A DNA stretch of 64,000 nucleotides from Pictodentalium vernedei (taxonomy: Eukaryota > Mollusca > Scaphopoda > Dentaliida > Dentaliidae). A program made the translations under genes and the position numbers. Shown in pieces: positions 43,444 to 53,311 of this stretch. The first letter of the stretch is position 1. Every line of letters starts with the position of its first letter. The DNA lies in the NCBI GenBank assembly GCA_031216915.1, contig CM062289.1, forward strand, positions 250,847,113 to 250,911,112, given 5' to 3'. The notes below the pieces were generated by a model. That model saw only the letters and a program-made list of their open reading frames with translations, had not been told where the DNA came from and did not search any database.

Positions 43444-45012
43444 AGCTCACCGAAGGGAGCCCAACTTATCACTTGCCGTCCATCGTACGGTGTCGTGAAC
43501 ATTTTTCAAATGACTTCTTCTCTGAAACTACTGGTCCGATTTTCACAAAACTTCATGTGGATGTTCATTTCTATATGGATATTCATGTTTGTTCAAATGA
43601 TATGGCCACGTCCCTTGGGGGCTCTGTATGGGGCATAACTCTGATAGCACCATATGAATTGTAGAAAAATTATTAAAAAATCTTCTTCTCCAGAACCAGT
43701 GGGCAGAATCTTTTGATACTTGGTATGCAGCATCTTGGTATGGGTCTGATTCAAGTTTGTTCAAATCGGCCCCCTGGATTCATATTTGGGCTCACTATAG
43801 AATCCCAAATTCGAACTAAGTGCATTTCAGGCAAATTTCTTTAAAAATCTTCTTCTCCAGATCCAGCAGGCAGAATCTTTTGATATTTTGGGTCTGATTC
43901 AAGTTTGTTCAAATCGAGTCCCTCAACCAATATTGGGGCTCACTATGGGGGCGTGAATTTTTACTTAGTGCAATTTAAGAAAAATTCTTTAAAAATCTTC
44001 TTCTCCAGAACCAGTGGGCAGAATCTTTTGATATTTGGTATGCAGCATCTTGGTATGGGTCTGATTCAAGTTTGTTCAAATTGAGTCCCTTGATCAATAT
44101 TGGGGATCCCTATAGGGGCATGCATTTTTCCTTAGTGCAATTTAAGGAAAAATCTTCTCCAGAACCAGTGGGCAGAATCTTTTGATATTTGGTATACAGC
44201 ATCTTGGTATGGGTCTGATTCAAGTTTGTTCAAATGGAGTCCCTTGATCAGTTTTGGGGCTCACTATGGGGACCTGAATTTTTACTTAGTGCAATTTAAG
44301 AAAAAAAATTTAAAAATCTTCTTCTCCAAAACCAATGGGCAGGATCTTTTGATATTTGGTATACAGCATCTTGGTATGGGTCTGATTCAAGTTTGTTCAA
44401 ATTGAGTCCTTCGATCAATATTGGGTCTCACTAAAGGGGTGTGAATTTTTACTTAGTGCAATTTAAGAAAATTTCTTTAAAAATTTTCTTTTCCGGAACC
44501 GATGGGCAGAATCTTTTGATATTTGGTATACAGCAACTTGGTACGGGTCTGATTCAAGTTTGTTCAAATTGAATCCCCCATTCAGTATTGGGGATCACTA
44601 TGGGGGTGTGAATTTTTACTTAGTGCAATTAAAGAAAAAAATCTTTAACAATCTTCTTCACCAGAACCAGTGGGCGGAATCTTTAGATATTTGGTATGCA
44701 GCATCTTGGTATGGGTTGGATTCACGTTTGTTCAAATTGAGTCTTTTGATCAATATTGGGGCTCACTATGGGGGCGTGAATGTTTACTTTGTGCAATTCA
44801 AGGAAAATTCTTTAAAAATCTACGTCAGAGCCATCATGCAGAATCTTTTGATATTTGATCAGCAGCATTGTCCCATTCAGTCCTGTTGATGTTTTAGCTC
44901 CACAGAGAGCATAGATTTACTCTGTAGACCCTTAAGAATAGCTTTTGATAAAATTTGTGTCTTAACAGTATGGAACATTAGGTGAGCGCCTAAGGCCCCC
45001 TGGGGCCTCTTG
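43444..45012 (+). mobile_element. Element A2, Helentron-like element with ~165-bp array
   Basis: It starts AGCTCACCGAAGGGAGCC after a T run. It ends AGGTGAGCGCCTAAGG, the perfect hairpin GGCCCC-CT-GGGGCC, then TCTTGT. Seven diverged units carry CTTCTTCTCCAGAACCAGTG and TTGGTATGGGTCTGATTCAA. It is a different subfamily of the 167-bp unit of A1. Confidence 0.75.
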
Positions 45013-46330
45013 TTTTGTAACTGAGACATCTTTTAGTGGATGGAGATGTCACAACGAAACGTTCAAAAAATATGAACTAACAGTAGATGGTGTGCCGCGT
45101 ACAAAATTAAAGACCAACTTGTCAAGGTTACAGATAGACTGAATATTGTTTTTGGTATGAAGCTTCCTTAGGAGCAGAGGAATTAGATGCACCAAAACAA
45201 TTTCTATGGATTTTGTCATTAGGTGCCATTTGGGGATGCCCATTTTAACACTGTTGGCGATGGGAAAATACCTAGTCATTATCTTTTTGTGCCTCGTGAA
45301 CCAAGTATTCTTCTTCCCTTTGGGCCCAGTCTAAACTAATTGAGTACAAACATCTTGGTGGAGTTTACTCTTCATATTTTTTTTCAAAAAGTTGCTGTGC
45401 CCCGTGGGGTGGGGTTAATGCCTAAAATGGTCTAAAAATCATCTTCTCATAAGCTACTTGCAGTATTTCTGTTATGAAACTTACTTTGGTGATGCAGATT
45501 AAAGAATTTTCAAAGGAACTCAGCAGGTCAAAATTTGGGCTCTCTGTATGAGGATGCCCATTTTGGTCTCCACCCAAAATTTCTTTTTCCTGAGCCAATG
45601 GGCTGATTTGAACCATTTGTCAGGTAGTATAACTGGGCCTCATAAGTACTTGATTATGAACACCTGAGTACAAAACACACATTTTTGTGACTACACGGAA
45701 CAGGGGAGCGCGGTGGCTCAGTAGGTAGAGGTGCAGGTTGCAAGCCGAGAGGTCCTCGGTTCGAATTCCACCTGCGGCAACCGCGTTGTGTCCTTGGGCA
45801 AGACACTTCATCTCCATTGCCCTCGTGGGGGCACGGTGACGCCGTGTACTAAGGCGTACTGCACGTCGATGGTACGCATGTCTTCAACCAATCTAACCCT
45901 GCCTGTGCTGCAGTGCGGAGTTACGATGTTAGGGAGCTGGCAGCTGCTCGTTGTTGCTCGGTGGTTCTCTCCGGGTACTCCGGCTTTCTCCACCCGTAAA
46001 ACTGTCACGGTCATGATTAGCCATTGTGCATAAATATGTGACCTTAAACATCAATAAATAAATAATAAATACTTCACGGAACAGAGCTTTGTTTTGCCCC
46101 AGAAGCTTCCCTCGGACCAGCTGACACGAATGAACAAAGAAATTGCCTTTGGTTGTGTCATGGCAAATCCAAAAAAATGCCCTTGCTGTCCATACCTTAC
46201 TGACACACGAGTCTCTAGTAACAAGTTTGTCGCAATTTTCATGATCATTTTGGTGCCCATCTTAGAAATGGCGGCGGTTTTGATATTTTCAAACGACACT
46301 TAAGGCAAAAAAAAATAAGTACCATGGTAC
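45013..46330. repeat. Degenerate element A-type head, split by a SINE
   Basis: It contains GAGACATCTTTTAGTGGATG (third unit of the 43.1-kb repeat). After that come non-array element A modules (AGCTTCCTTAGGAGCAGAGG, TTTTTCCTGAGCCAATGGGC, and after the SINE AGAAGCTTCCCTCGGACCAG). The 69-codon frame at 46094 falls here and is not recognised. Confidence 0.45.
45704..46074 (+). mobile_element. tRNA-derived SINE (family A, tail type 1), youngest copy
   Basis: It is nearly identical to the copy at 13942. A box GGTGGCTCAGTAGGTAG, B box GGTTCGAATTCC and tail GTGACCTTAAACATCAATAA. A perfect 10-bp duplication CACGGAACAG lies at 45694-45703 and 46075-46084, extendable with one mismatch. Confidence 0.93.
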
Positions 46331-46669
46331 CAATTCACGTGCCACATTTCAAACTTGCATCACAAAATGATCGATTTTGCAATTCGATGCTTTACTAGTA
46401 CACCGGTTGGTATTTACTGACCCCGTTTTTTTTGCAACATAATTATGGTATCCGTTGTGGGGGGGGGGGGGGGGGCATATGCCACCCTTCACGACGCGTT
46501 TCTGTTGTTTATTTACTTAGTACGTTTCAACGAACAGAAATCCTACTTGACCCTGTGTGTTGAAAATGTCTTCAAACACCCAAAACTGAACAAATGGCCT
46601 CTTAAATAACAAAAATATATTTAACAGTGGTTTCAGTACCCTTTCAATTATGTATGCTAAACTTAGTGT
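46331..46669 (-). other. Probable 3' UTR of the GGACT-like gene
   Basis: A - strand AATAAA (TTTATT at 46508-46513) lies about 160 bp past the stop. A G run (46459-46475) lies beyond it. There is no other feature. Confidence 0.35.
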
Positions 46670-46879
46670 TCATGTCAAAAAAACATCAAGAAAAGGAAGC
46701 TCCAAATGTTCTGGTAGATAATTCTTGTATAGGTAACTCCAACATCTGATGGGCGTATTATTCGAACTTCCATCAACGGATAAGCGGATGGGAATTTCTT
46801 CCCTTTCATATAAACTTTCAAACATGTCTAAGCTTTTCAGGTTCTTTTCGTCAATCTCGTACACTTCGCCTGTTATGAT
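46670..46879 (-). CDS. Gamma-glutamylaminecyclotransferase-like gene, terminal exon
   Basis: On the - strand a pyrimidine-rich acceptor (GCATTTTCCAG) precedes IITGEVYEIDEKNLKSLDMF, then ESLYEREEIPIRL, a short polar loop, and TPIRCWSYLYKNY to TGA at 46670-46672. The order 'GEVYEVD..L..LD.FE.(x)YER..I.V..........W.YLY' is the C-terminal half of GGACT-family enzymes (AIG2-like fold), which release 5-oxoproline from gamma-glutamyl amines such as transglutaminase cross-link remnants. The Glu of LDMFES lines up with the family's catalytic Glu. Upstream exons with the YGTLK motif should lie at higher coordinates. I did not find them before 64000, and the Academ-like element directly upstream may separate them or have broken the gene. 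Confidence 0.7.
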   Translation of the reverse strand: MITGEVYEIDEKNLKSLDMFESLYEREEIPIRLSVDGSSNNTPIRCWSYLYKNYLPEHLELPFLDVFLT

Positions 46880-47040
46880 CTGGAAAATGCAGATAAAAAC
46901 ATGAATTGGATAATGCTGTATGCAGCTAACCAGTATACGAAATGCAGCAGGACCACAAATTAATAAATAGGATCAGTTATAATACAATCCTATAGACGAG
47001 CAGTCCTACGGGGCTGTAGGAATATATTTATAAGGGTTTA
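46880..47040 (-). other. Intron sequence upstream of the GGACT-like exon
   Basis: It begins (on the - strand side) with the acceptor. No further exon is recognised before the repeats at 47041. Confidence 0.4.
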
Positions 47041-47104
47041 ACCCTTTACCTAGCAGTATTTTAAAAATATAAATTTCACATTTTTCGAAAACAAATTTCA
47101 CATT
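47041..47104. mobile_element. Half of a palindromic TTAACCCTTTACC MITE
   Basis: ACCCTTTACCTAGCAGTATT and AAATTTCACATTTTTCGAAA match one arm of the copy at 30053. It is cut at the T run where the next element begins. Confidence 0.65.
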
Positions 47105-47284
47105 TTTAGCTCACCTGACAGCAAGTCAGTGTGAGGTATTGCCATCACTTGGCATCCGTCGTCCGTTAACTTTTGCAAACCTGGCTTCTTCTCCACAGCC
47201 ATTCAGCCAAATGCAAACATATATTGCACAAACCATCCCTGGGGTATACCCTTTCTATTTTGTTCAAATGGAGCGGCTGCCTTC
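47105..47284 (+). mobile_element. 5' fragment of an element A-type sequence
   Basis: It starts AGCTCACCTGACAGCAAGTC after a T run and has a CATCCGTCGTCCGTTAAC head. It stops where the Academ-like sequence begins (TGTCTAATATAC at 47285). Confidence 0.65.
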
Positions 47285-47637
47285 TGTCTAATATACATTT
47301 ACCTAGAGGAAAATGTGCATTCTGTGACAATTTCTGCGAAAAATTATTGAAAATTCACAAAAAAGTATCGGATTTACGCAAAAAATGACGATTTTCCTAA
47401 CGGATTTGCCCAAAGGGTCGTAGTACAGAACGGGATGTTAGTTGGACAGACGATAAAAAATCCACCACCATTTGAAGACTTTTATCATTGCTTACAAAAC
47501 AGACATTATGGAAGACCCCCTCTGCTTCTGGCCGAGTTCCCCTTTTGGCATAAAATTCGTCAGCATGAGAACTCAACTATTTTCGGGCTTGGGACCGAAC
47601 AGACACGTCTGTGTCTGGCAGCATTAGATCAATAAAT
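47285..47637 (+). pseudogene. Small + strand frame of the transposon, copy 1 (start codon lost, frameshifted)
   Basis: The frame SNIHLPRGKCAFCDNFCEK..DLRKK stops at TGA after an A6 run (47381-47386). One base later a second frame runs from the stop region through MLVGQTIKNPPPFEDFYHCL and ends ..LCLAALDQ at 47635. In copy 2 the first frame begins with ATG; here the junction falls right after the A of that ATG. The CAFC..FC cysteines suggest metal binding. The same A6-TGA lies in both copies, so the shift predates the duplication or is programmed. I do not recognise the protein. Confidence 0.4.
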
Positions 47638-47763
47638 AATATTTACAGAATGTACAAAAATCAATAAATAATATTTACAGAATGTACAAATCAATCAACA
47701 TGGATTAAGTTACATTGACTATTATCAACGCTATATACAGAAATGACATGACCTATATACATA

Positions 47764-48729
47764 TTATTCATCGAACTCAGAAACTTCCGACAGGACTGTG
47801 TTTCTGTGGTTGTTACAAGAATCCGAACTGCAATTACACAAACCTGAGCAAGAGAGTCCTGCCTTCTTACACCCACACCTTTTTGTACAAGCACTCTTGC
47901 AACCACAACTGATCAGATTCAGTAGGTTATCGGGGGCACATGGCTTTGTGGCTGCAGTCGGTACAAGAAGTCCATTGTCTAGCGACCACCCCCAATCCGT
48001 CGGAGGAAGCGAAGTGCCCAACCATTGTTGGACCTGGAGATAACATCTGTAGACAAGTTGTTGTGAAGCAAAGCTGCTTGGTGGGAGTGAGGCTAGGTCG
48101 ATGGGTTTATTCAGTTTAGATTTTGCTACATAACGCTTGTAAGTGACATATCTATATTGGTCGAGAGAGGAAACAGTTTTACTCCCGTATAAGATCAGGA
48201 GAAGTTGTTCCCCGGCAGCGGCTACTGCACTTGGTGTACTGTCATCCGCCAAAATTGTGTTGACATACTGTTGTGAGTCGCTAGTAACATCGGAGACAAT
48301 TGTACTGAATACTTTCTTCTTACCAACTCGAAAGAGTGCAGAAGTAGTGTCACAACCACTTATAGAATGTGCTACAAGGAGGTTGCTTCTATGGTCACCC
48401 ATTTTGGTTGCTATTTCACTAACTGAAACTAGTAAGTTTGGGGTAATGGAATACATCATGTGAATATTACATCCCAGTTGAACTCGAGAGGTAAGAATGA
48501 CTAACAAGTCTGTATCTGTTCCCACAACGACAACATTGTTGTCATCTTGAGCGATGTCAAGTGCAGTTTCGGCTATCAGTACATCAGCATCAGCCTCGGC
48601 CTGCTTGGACTGAATATTGATAGCAGATAGCTCCTGCATTAGAAGATCGATCAGTTGGGTTTTGTTCTTGGCATTTGCAAGGAAATCGGATTGGGGTGTG
48701 GTGTCTGGTAACTCGGTGAGATATTGATA
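47764..48729 (-). CDS. Transposon protein, C-terminal part: PIN/XPG-like nuclease half and CXC domain
   Basis: The frame is open from 48729 (just after a stop at 48730-48732), with a first ATG at 48639. From that ATG the motifs are EADADVLIAE (residues 15-24), VVVVGTDTDLLVIL (36-49) and SGCDTTSALF (94-103). These correspond to the E-x-E, D-x-D and distal Asp positions of the FEN1/XPG-type PIN-like nuclease site. A cysteine-rich block at 245-275 (CGCKSACTKRCGCKKAGLSC..CNC) is a tesmin/TSO1-like CXC module, expected to bind zinc and DNA. The N-terminal half of the nuclease lies in the preceding frame (48651-50204), with about 79 bp of overlap and a one-base offset. Copy 2 preserves the same domain. 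Confidence 0.75.
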   Translation of the reverse strand, partial: YQYLTELPDTTPQSDFLANAKNKTQLIDLLMQELSAINIQSKQAEADADVLIAETALDIAQDDNNVVVVGTDTDLLVILTSRVQLGCNIHMMYSITPNLLVSVSEIATKMGDHRSNLLVAHSISGCDTTSALFRVGKKKVFSTIVSDVTSDSQQYVNTILADDSTPSAVAAAGEQLLLILYGSKTVSSLDQYRYVTYKRYVAKSKLNKPIDLASLPPSSFASQQLVYRCYLQVQQWLGTSLPPTDWGWSLDNGLLVPTAATKPCAPDNLLNLISCGCKSACTKRCGCKKAGLSCSGLCNCSSDSCNNHRNTVLSEVSEFDE

Positions 48730-50204
48730 TCAATGGAATACCTGTCTTTAGATCTACGGGCTTGTTCCATGCCCTTTGTCGACATTGTACAAGCATAACC
48801 ATCAAAAACAACCACGACGTTCGCCCCAAAATGTCTCACTAGATAATTGGAATATGATGTACATATGTCCTTATATGACGACTGTTTAGGCCATACAACT
48901 GCCCTCAATAAAAATCCACCATCTACAACAAACAGAGAATGTTCTGGGATTTTAGTTTGCTCGGAACCGTATGTTTTGAGGATCTTACCGAGCGTGCTTT
49001 TCTGTATCTTCCTCATTCCAGCAGAATCAAACAATGCTGGTGGTTTCGGGGCGAGTTCATATTTGAGATACTCTTCCATCTCTGCTTGTGACTGAATAAC
49101 ACATGTGATGCGGTTGAACAGAATTGTGGGGTCAATCACTACCTTACTTCCACGGACTTTGATGCTATTTGCCATCGATGCGAAAGACTTCACAGCGTCA
49201 ACACGTCGTAGTTTGATGCTGTTGAACGTTTTGCTTACAACATTCGATACGCAACATTCACCAATTTTGCGAACTTGGTCACAGTTCACAGTTTCGTCGG
49301 CCACAAGCCCGGTCGCTATAGAGACTAATTGTAGTGGATCTCTATTCTGAAAGGGGGAATGCACTCTGAACCAGTTCAATACTTTGGTGATATCATTGGC
49401 ATCAGTCAATTGTGAACTTTGACGGAGATCCCGATGTTGTTCGCCATGACCAGTGTGAACATGAACAAAATTTTCGAGAGCATTACATATCGGAAGGCAA
49501 AGAGGTAGTCCATGTACCCATTTCGCAACAGTGCTATCGGTTATTCCCCTGCCATGTGTGAGACCACCAGGGAGCTTGAACATTCTCATTAAACACTGCT
49601 CTATGGTCTGATCAGAATATATCCCGTCCCAGAATTTATCTGAGCGCCTTATGGTAAAGTAACCTTTCTCAGTGAACAACTTCAAATCATCCTGTTGCAT
49701 TATTTCTGTTAGCTCATTCATCTGCTGCAAATAGAGATGAGAACTTTTTGCGTATGCAAAATGACCACCTGCGTGAAATACTGGAATCATATTGCGAACA
49801 CAATATGTGTGGAGTTCCCAGTCGCCTGTGCGCTCTGCTCTCAAGAACAACTGGAGAAGACCTATTTGCTCGTAGTATTGTACCCAAAGCTTTCCTGTGC
49901 GTCCTACGGACGCATTCTGGAGCAGTTCGTGTAATTTTGACAGTAGATGGTTGACACTTTCTTGATTGACAGCGTCAGCTGTTGTACAGTCACCTCTGGC
50001 AAGTCCACAGAATATTTCATTGACTTCTGTGTAGTCTATGTTATCTAGTGTTCGGCTTTCTTCAAACACAAGTTTTGTAATGGCAATTTGTGTTAGCAAA
50101 TGGGCACGAACTGTTCTTGAATATGCATGACCACTGATCAAATGATGGATTGACCCACCAGCATAAACAGTCCTCCAAAGTTCATCCAAGCCGCTACCAG
50201 CCAT
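48651..50204 (-). CDS. Transposon protein, N-terminal part: transposase-like region and first nuclease motifs
   Basis: 517 codons from ATG at 50204. Residues 1-110 form a helical-looking region (SGSGLDELW-like start, HLISGHAYSRTVRAHLL). Residues 143-157 hold HAGGHFAYAKSSHLY, and 190-235 hold FWDGIYSDQTIEQCLMRMFK..LPGGLTHGRG..AKWV. I know this block from many uncharacterised invertebrate CXC-domain proteins attributed to Academ-type transposons. Residues 424-433 (LFVVDGGFLL, Asp428) and 463-470 (VVVVFDGY, Asp468) supply the first acidic residues of a FEN/XPG-like nuclease. The last ~22 codons look out of frame: a one-base loss near 48700-48725 sends the product to a stop at 48651 instead of into the 47764-48729 frame. 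No intron is evident. The start may be internal if a longer N-terminus was deleted. Confidence 0.72.
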   Translation of the reverse strand: MAGSGLDELWRTVYAGGSIHHLISGHAYSRTVRAHLLTQIAITKLVFEESRTLDNIDYTEVNEIFCGLARGDCTTADAVNQESVNHLLSKLHELLQNASVGRTGKLWVQYYEQIGLLQLFLRAERTGDWELHTYCVRNMIPVFHAGGHFAYAKSSHLYLQQMNELTEIMQQDDLKLFTEKGYFTIRRSDKFWDGIYSDQTIEQCLMRMFKLPGGLTHGRGITDSTVAKWVHGLPLCLPICNALENFVHVHTGHGEQHRDLRQSSQLTDANDITKVLNWFRVHSPFQNRDPLQLVSIATGLVADETVNCDQVRKIGECCVSNVVSKTFNSIKLRRVDAVKSFASMANSIKVRGSKVVIDPTILFNRITCVIQSQAEMEEYLKYELAPKPPALFDSAGMRKIQKSTLGKILKTYGSEQTKIPEHSLFVVDGGFLLRAVVWPKQSSYKDICTSYSNYLVRHFGANVVVVFDGYACTMSTKGMEQARRSKDRYSIDINISPSYQTPHPNPISLQMPRTKPN

Positions 50205-50915
50205 GATCGAACCAATTGCCCCTCAATATGACATAATCATATGGAAGCCGCCGAGTCTAACGAAAACTTTTGTCAACTTATCTGACGAAGACACAATCTC
50301 CACTGCTTTGATATAAAGTGGTTGGTCAAACGTCACTGGACAAAAATGGAAATTGAAACAATGATGCTATAATACGGTATTTGAATGAGAAAAGTCGATG
50401 CCGTTTGAATTTGAGTTTAGGGGGTATGGTTAATATTTCACACGTTTCACCAGTTCATTATGGAATAAATGACTATTGTTATATATCATTATAAAGCCAC
50501 TGCTTTTCGGCAATTTTTGATATATAATTTAACTCCCAAAGTAGTCGTAGAGTTGATTTAATGGACGTTGTGTACCGTTGTGTGTATGAAAACAATAAAA
50601 AAATTTTCGTAATTTTGTACATTTTCGTGAATATTTCACCATTGAGTGTGAGGATTGGTACAAAGTTGGCATTTTCTATTGGGGATATGTATTCTCAATA
50701 TAATTCAGCACGATATTTATGATTCTCACCCTACTAAGGCGAATAAGAATGAGAAATATGGAGCTGGGTCGAATTTTTTTTTAATTTTTTTTTTCATCAA
50801 AAAAACGCTATAACTAAAAAAGCTCAACTCGGATTCGCGGGGACTTTTCACACTTTATCCGCAATGTGTGTCCCGGAAACATATAAAAAAAATCAGCTTT
50901 CTCCGATTTTTTTCC
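50205..50915. other. 5' non-coding end of the transposon with right terminal inverted repeat
   Basis: It has no open frame of note. The outer ~105 bp (from about 50810) form the TIR. The terminal block AAAAAATCAGCTTTCTCCGA lies at 50885-50906, followed by TTTTTTTCC. Any promoter for the - strand gene should be in this segment. Confidence 0.6.
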
Positions 50916-51176
50916 TTACTTTCTCATTTTTATGTCTAATGTGCCTGGACTAATAATTCATTGCTCGAACGACTCGAATCCCATCAAGCAAATGTGCTAT
51001 AGAGCATTTGCTCGATCGAGTGACTCCACACACTGCTCAAACGACTCGAATCCCATCGAGCAAATTGCTCCTTCGAGTGACTCGCACATACGACTCATAG
51101 CCTCATTTCGGTGTTTGAGGATATCTGTGACCTGGTATTGTATTATTTGAGGATACCTTTTGGAGAATCCCTTTTT

Positions 51177-52811
51177 AGCTCACCTGACTTTCAGTCAGGA
51201 GAGCTATAGTGATCACTTTAACCTATTTAATTGATATTTGAGATAATAGTTTGTTATGACATTGCAATTTGATTTTATTCAAATCAAGTTGCCTCGCCCA
51301 TTGGTAGGGCCACACCCAAAAAGTGTGCAGAAATCTTAAAAAATCTTCTTCTCATGAACCAGCAGTAGCAGGGACTTGATATTTGGTGTGCAGCTTCCTT
51401 TTGAGGTGTAGACTCCGATTTGTTCAAGAGAAGTTTGTGGGGCTATATTTGGCGTCGTAATGGGAGGGGCAAGAATATTTGCCCCTACCAAAATTTCTAT
51501 TTTCCAAACCGAGAGGCTGATTTGGACCAAATTTGATATAAGGGCCTATTGGGTCATAAGTACTTAATTTATGCTCAATTTTTTTAAACCGTCGCCCCAT
51601 GGGAACCGGAGGAGCTAAAAATAGAAAAAAATTAAAACGCCCATATCTCCAAAACTACACGGCACTGAGAATTCTTATTTGGCGTGAAGCTTCCTTTGGA
51701 CCAACAGAATGGAATGATGAAAAAAATTGCTATCGGTTTTATCATGGGGTACTTTTCTGGGACTTTGAAAAAAAAGTGCTGAGTCAGAAATTTTTAACAC
51801 TATGGGTAATGGCAAAAACATATAAGACTACGTTTCTCCCAAACCTCTGCTCCAAAAGCTTTCAAATTTCACATATAACATCTTTGGAAGATTGTTTCAC
51901 ATTTTTATTGAAATCAATTCCCTGGGTCCATATTTAGGTTCTCTATGGGAGCCCAAATGTTTAAATTATTGCAGTATGAGGAATACTTTTTAAAAAATCT
52001 TCTTCAGATCAACCAATAAGAATCTTTTGATATTTGGTATGCAGCATCCTTAGAGGGGTGAGATTCAAGTTTGTTCAAGCCAAGTCCCTGGGTTCATATT
52101 TAGGCTGAAAATTTGGGGTCCCGTTGCGGACTTAGAAATTTTGGACCAAAATCCAGAATTTTTTTTTTGTTTTGTATGCGTTTCGGTCAATTTTAAGACA
52201 AAAAAATTTTTTTTTTTTACACTGAAAATTTGGGGGCCGGGTGGGACTGAAAATTTTGGACTAAAATCCGGAAATTAGTTTTTTGGTTTTTTATGTGTTT
52301 TGGTCAATTTTAAGACAATTTTTTTTTCTTTTTACACTGAAAATTTGGGGGTCTAGGTGGAACTTTGAAAATTTTGGACCAAATCCAGAATTTTTTTATT
52401 TGTTTTTTATGCGTTTCGGTCAATTTTAAGACAAAAATTTATTTTTTTTCACACTGAAAATTTGGGGTCTGGGTGGGACCGGAAATTAGTTTTTTTGTTT
52501 TTTTATGCCTTTTGGTCAATTTTAAGAAGAAAAAACAATTTTAGGCTGAAAATATTTTGTTTAGGACTTCGAAAATTTCGAAACAAAAATTTTAAAAAAT
52601 CTGTTTTTTATGCGTTTATCTCAATTTTGGGTTTTAAAAGTGCAGGAACTGAAAATAGAAGGAAAAATCCTGTGTATTGTGTGGGCACAACTGCTTCATC
52701 TACTTGGTATATGCTTTTCTTAGGAGGAGCGTATGCAGCTTATTCAAATTAAGTCCCTGGTTTGATATTTAGACTATCATGTCAGTTGAGCGCCCTCAGG
52801 CCCCCTGGGGC
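51177..52811 (+). mobile_element. Element A3, Helentron-like element inside the left arm
   Basis: It starts AGCTCACCTGACTTTCAGTC after CCCTTTTT. Element A1-like modules follow (CTTCTCATGAACCAGCAGTA, TTTCCAAACCGAGAGGCTGA). A ~115-bp T-rich tandem lies at about 52130-52600 (TCAATTTTAAGACA repeats). It ends GTTGAGCGCCCTCAGGCCCC-CT-GGGGC. The final TCTTGT and about 22 bp of the arm are missing at the right junction, compared with the intact right arm. Confidence 0.7.
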
Positions 52812-53311
52812 ACATTGTGCACTAGCACAAAGCCACATGCTGGATGTGCCAATATGTGCTTATGTGAAAATGCACAATGTGACACGTTGTGCACTAGCAC
52901 GTAGGCACATACGGGTATTTCAGGATACCTTTGACCTGGCATTGTATTATTTGAGGATACCTATCAAGGATACCTTCTGGAGAATCCCTTTTTGGTCGTA
53001 TGTACTTATGCGAAAATGCACAATATGACACATTGTGCATTAGCACATAGGCACATGCTGGATGTGTCGATATGTGCTTGTGTGAAAATGCACAATGTGA
53101 CACATTGTGCCCTAGCACATAGGCACATACGCACATACGGGTATTTGAGGATACCTATGGTATTGTACCACTGGACTATTGGAGGATACCTTTATGGGAT
53201 ACTAATTTGAGGATACCTATTGGGGTTACTTATCTGAGAATACTTGTCATACAGTTTTTACATCCAGGTACATGATGCCACACCCGGATACTTCCGTTGG
53301 GCAGTTGATAA

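Larger units (their letters stand above)
47285..50915 (-). mobile_element. Academ-like DNA transposon, copy 1 (left end missing)
   Basis: From 47285 this sequence matches 62604-64000 without indels until 48530 (constant offset 15,319), with about 16 substitutions by eye and a 5-bp insertion in copy 2. The right end (about 50810-50915) is AGCTCAACTCGGATTCGC..AATCAGCTTTCTCCGATTTT. It is the inverted counterpart of the left end of copy 2 (62465-62570), which defines terminal inverted repeats of about 105 bp with a perfect outer 27-bp block. The coding strand is -: transposase-like N part, nuclease core, CXC domain. Two small + frames lie near the left end. The left TIR is missing at the junction with the element A fragment. 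Confidence 0.75.

Noticed and set aside
46094-46303. 69-codon + strand frame with a hydrophobic C-terminus
   Set aside because: It overlaps modules of the degenerate element A-type sequence (AGCTTCC..GGACCA) and has no recognisable homology.
47173-47388. 71-codon + strand frame starting upstream of the transposon
   Set aside because: It starts inside the element A fragment and runs by chance into the transposon's small frame across the junction.
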